Assembly (NCBI GenBank): GCA_019057975.1
Contig: JAHLWJ010000291.1
Span: forward strand, 1-5,962
Direction of reading: 5' to 3'
Length of the DNA: 5,962 bases
Source of the DNA: Promethearchaeota archaeon
GTDB taxonomy: Archaea; Asgardarchaeota; Lokiarchaeia; Sigynarchaeales; SOKP01
Positions 5,940-5,962 of the stretch are shown one piece after another. Every line of letters begins with the position of its first letter. Within the stretch, counting starts at the first letter, position 1. The position numbers and the translations under genes were made by a program. The notes beneath the pieces were generated by a model, which saw only the letters and a program-made list of their open reading frames with translations, did no database searches and had not been told where the DNA came from.

Positions 5940-5962
5940 CTTTGTGATTCATTATTAACTGC

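Overview
The window is a low-G+C chromosomal segment. Its genes and their A+T-rich spacers (one stretch is about 14% G+C by hand count) suggest an anaerobic, carbohydrate-fermenting Firmicute. That is an inference from base composition, the TTG-started SorC-type regulator, the two-subunit transketolase and the intron type. Genus cannot be read from this sequence.

Layout, left to right: (1) the 3' nine-tenths of a fructokinase-like PfkB sugar kinase, cut by the left edge (to 899); (2) a SorC/DeoR-family sugar-phosphate-responsive regulator (1070-2011) with a strong ribosome binding site; (3) a 274-bp, very A+T-rich control region with a plausible promoter, a 16-bp palindrome and a repeated 10-mer; (4) the N-terminal (2286-3116) and C-terminal (3315-4259) halves of a split transketolase, separated by an unusual 198-bp gap that holds a 14-bp palindrome; (5) a Rossmann-plus-SAF-domain oxidoreductase of the 'predicted homoserine dehydrogenase-like' family (4362-5630). 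All five genes are on the + strand. (6) From about 5638 to 5906, on the - strand, lies a 5' fragment of a group II intron, closely resembling domain I of bacterial class C (group IIC) introns. Its 5' splice junction sits directly behind an intrinsic-terminator hairpin (5914-5939), the expected class C target. The intron lacks its reverse transcriptase and catalytic domains V/VI.

How the genes may work together (inference): the kinase would make a ketose phosphate, the transketolase would transfer a two-carbon unit, and the SAF-domain oxidoreductase would act on a sugar-derived intermediate, with the SorC protein sensing a phosphorylated sugar. The regulator, split transketolase and SAF oxidoreductase resemble a catabolic cassette for an uncommon sugar or sugar acid rather than a housekeeping pentose-phosphate operon. 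No transporter, aldolase or isomerase is visible to fix the substrate.

The most solid non-gene discovery is the truncated group IIC intron. The most interesting functional question is what the split transketolase and SAF-domain oxidoreductase do together.
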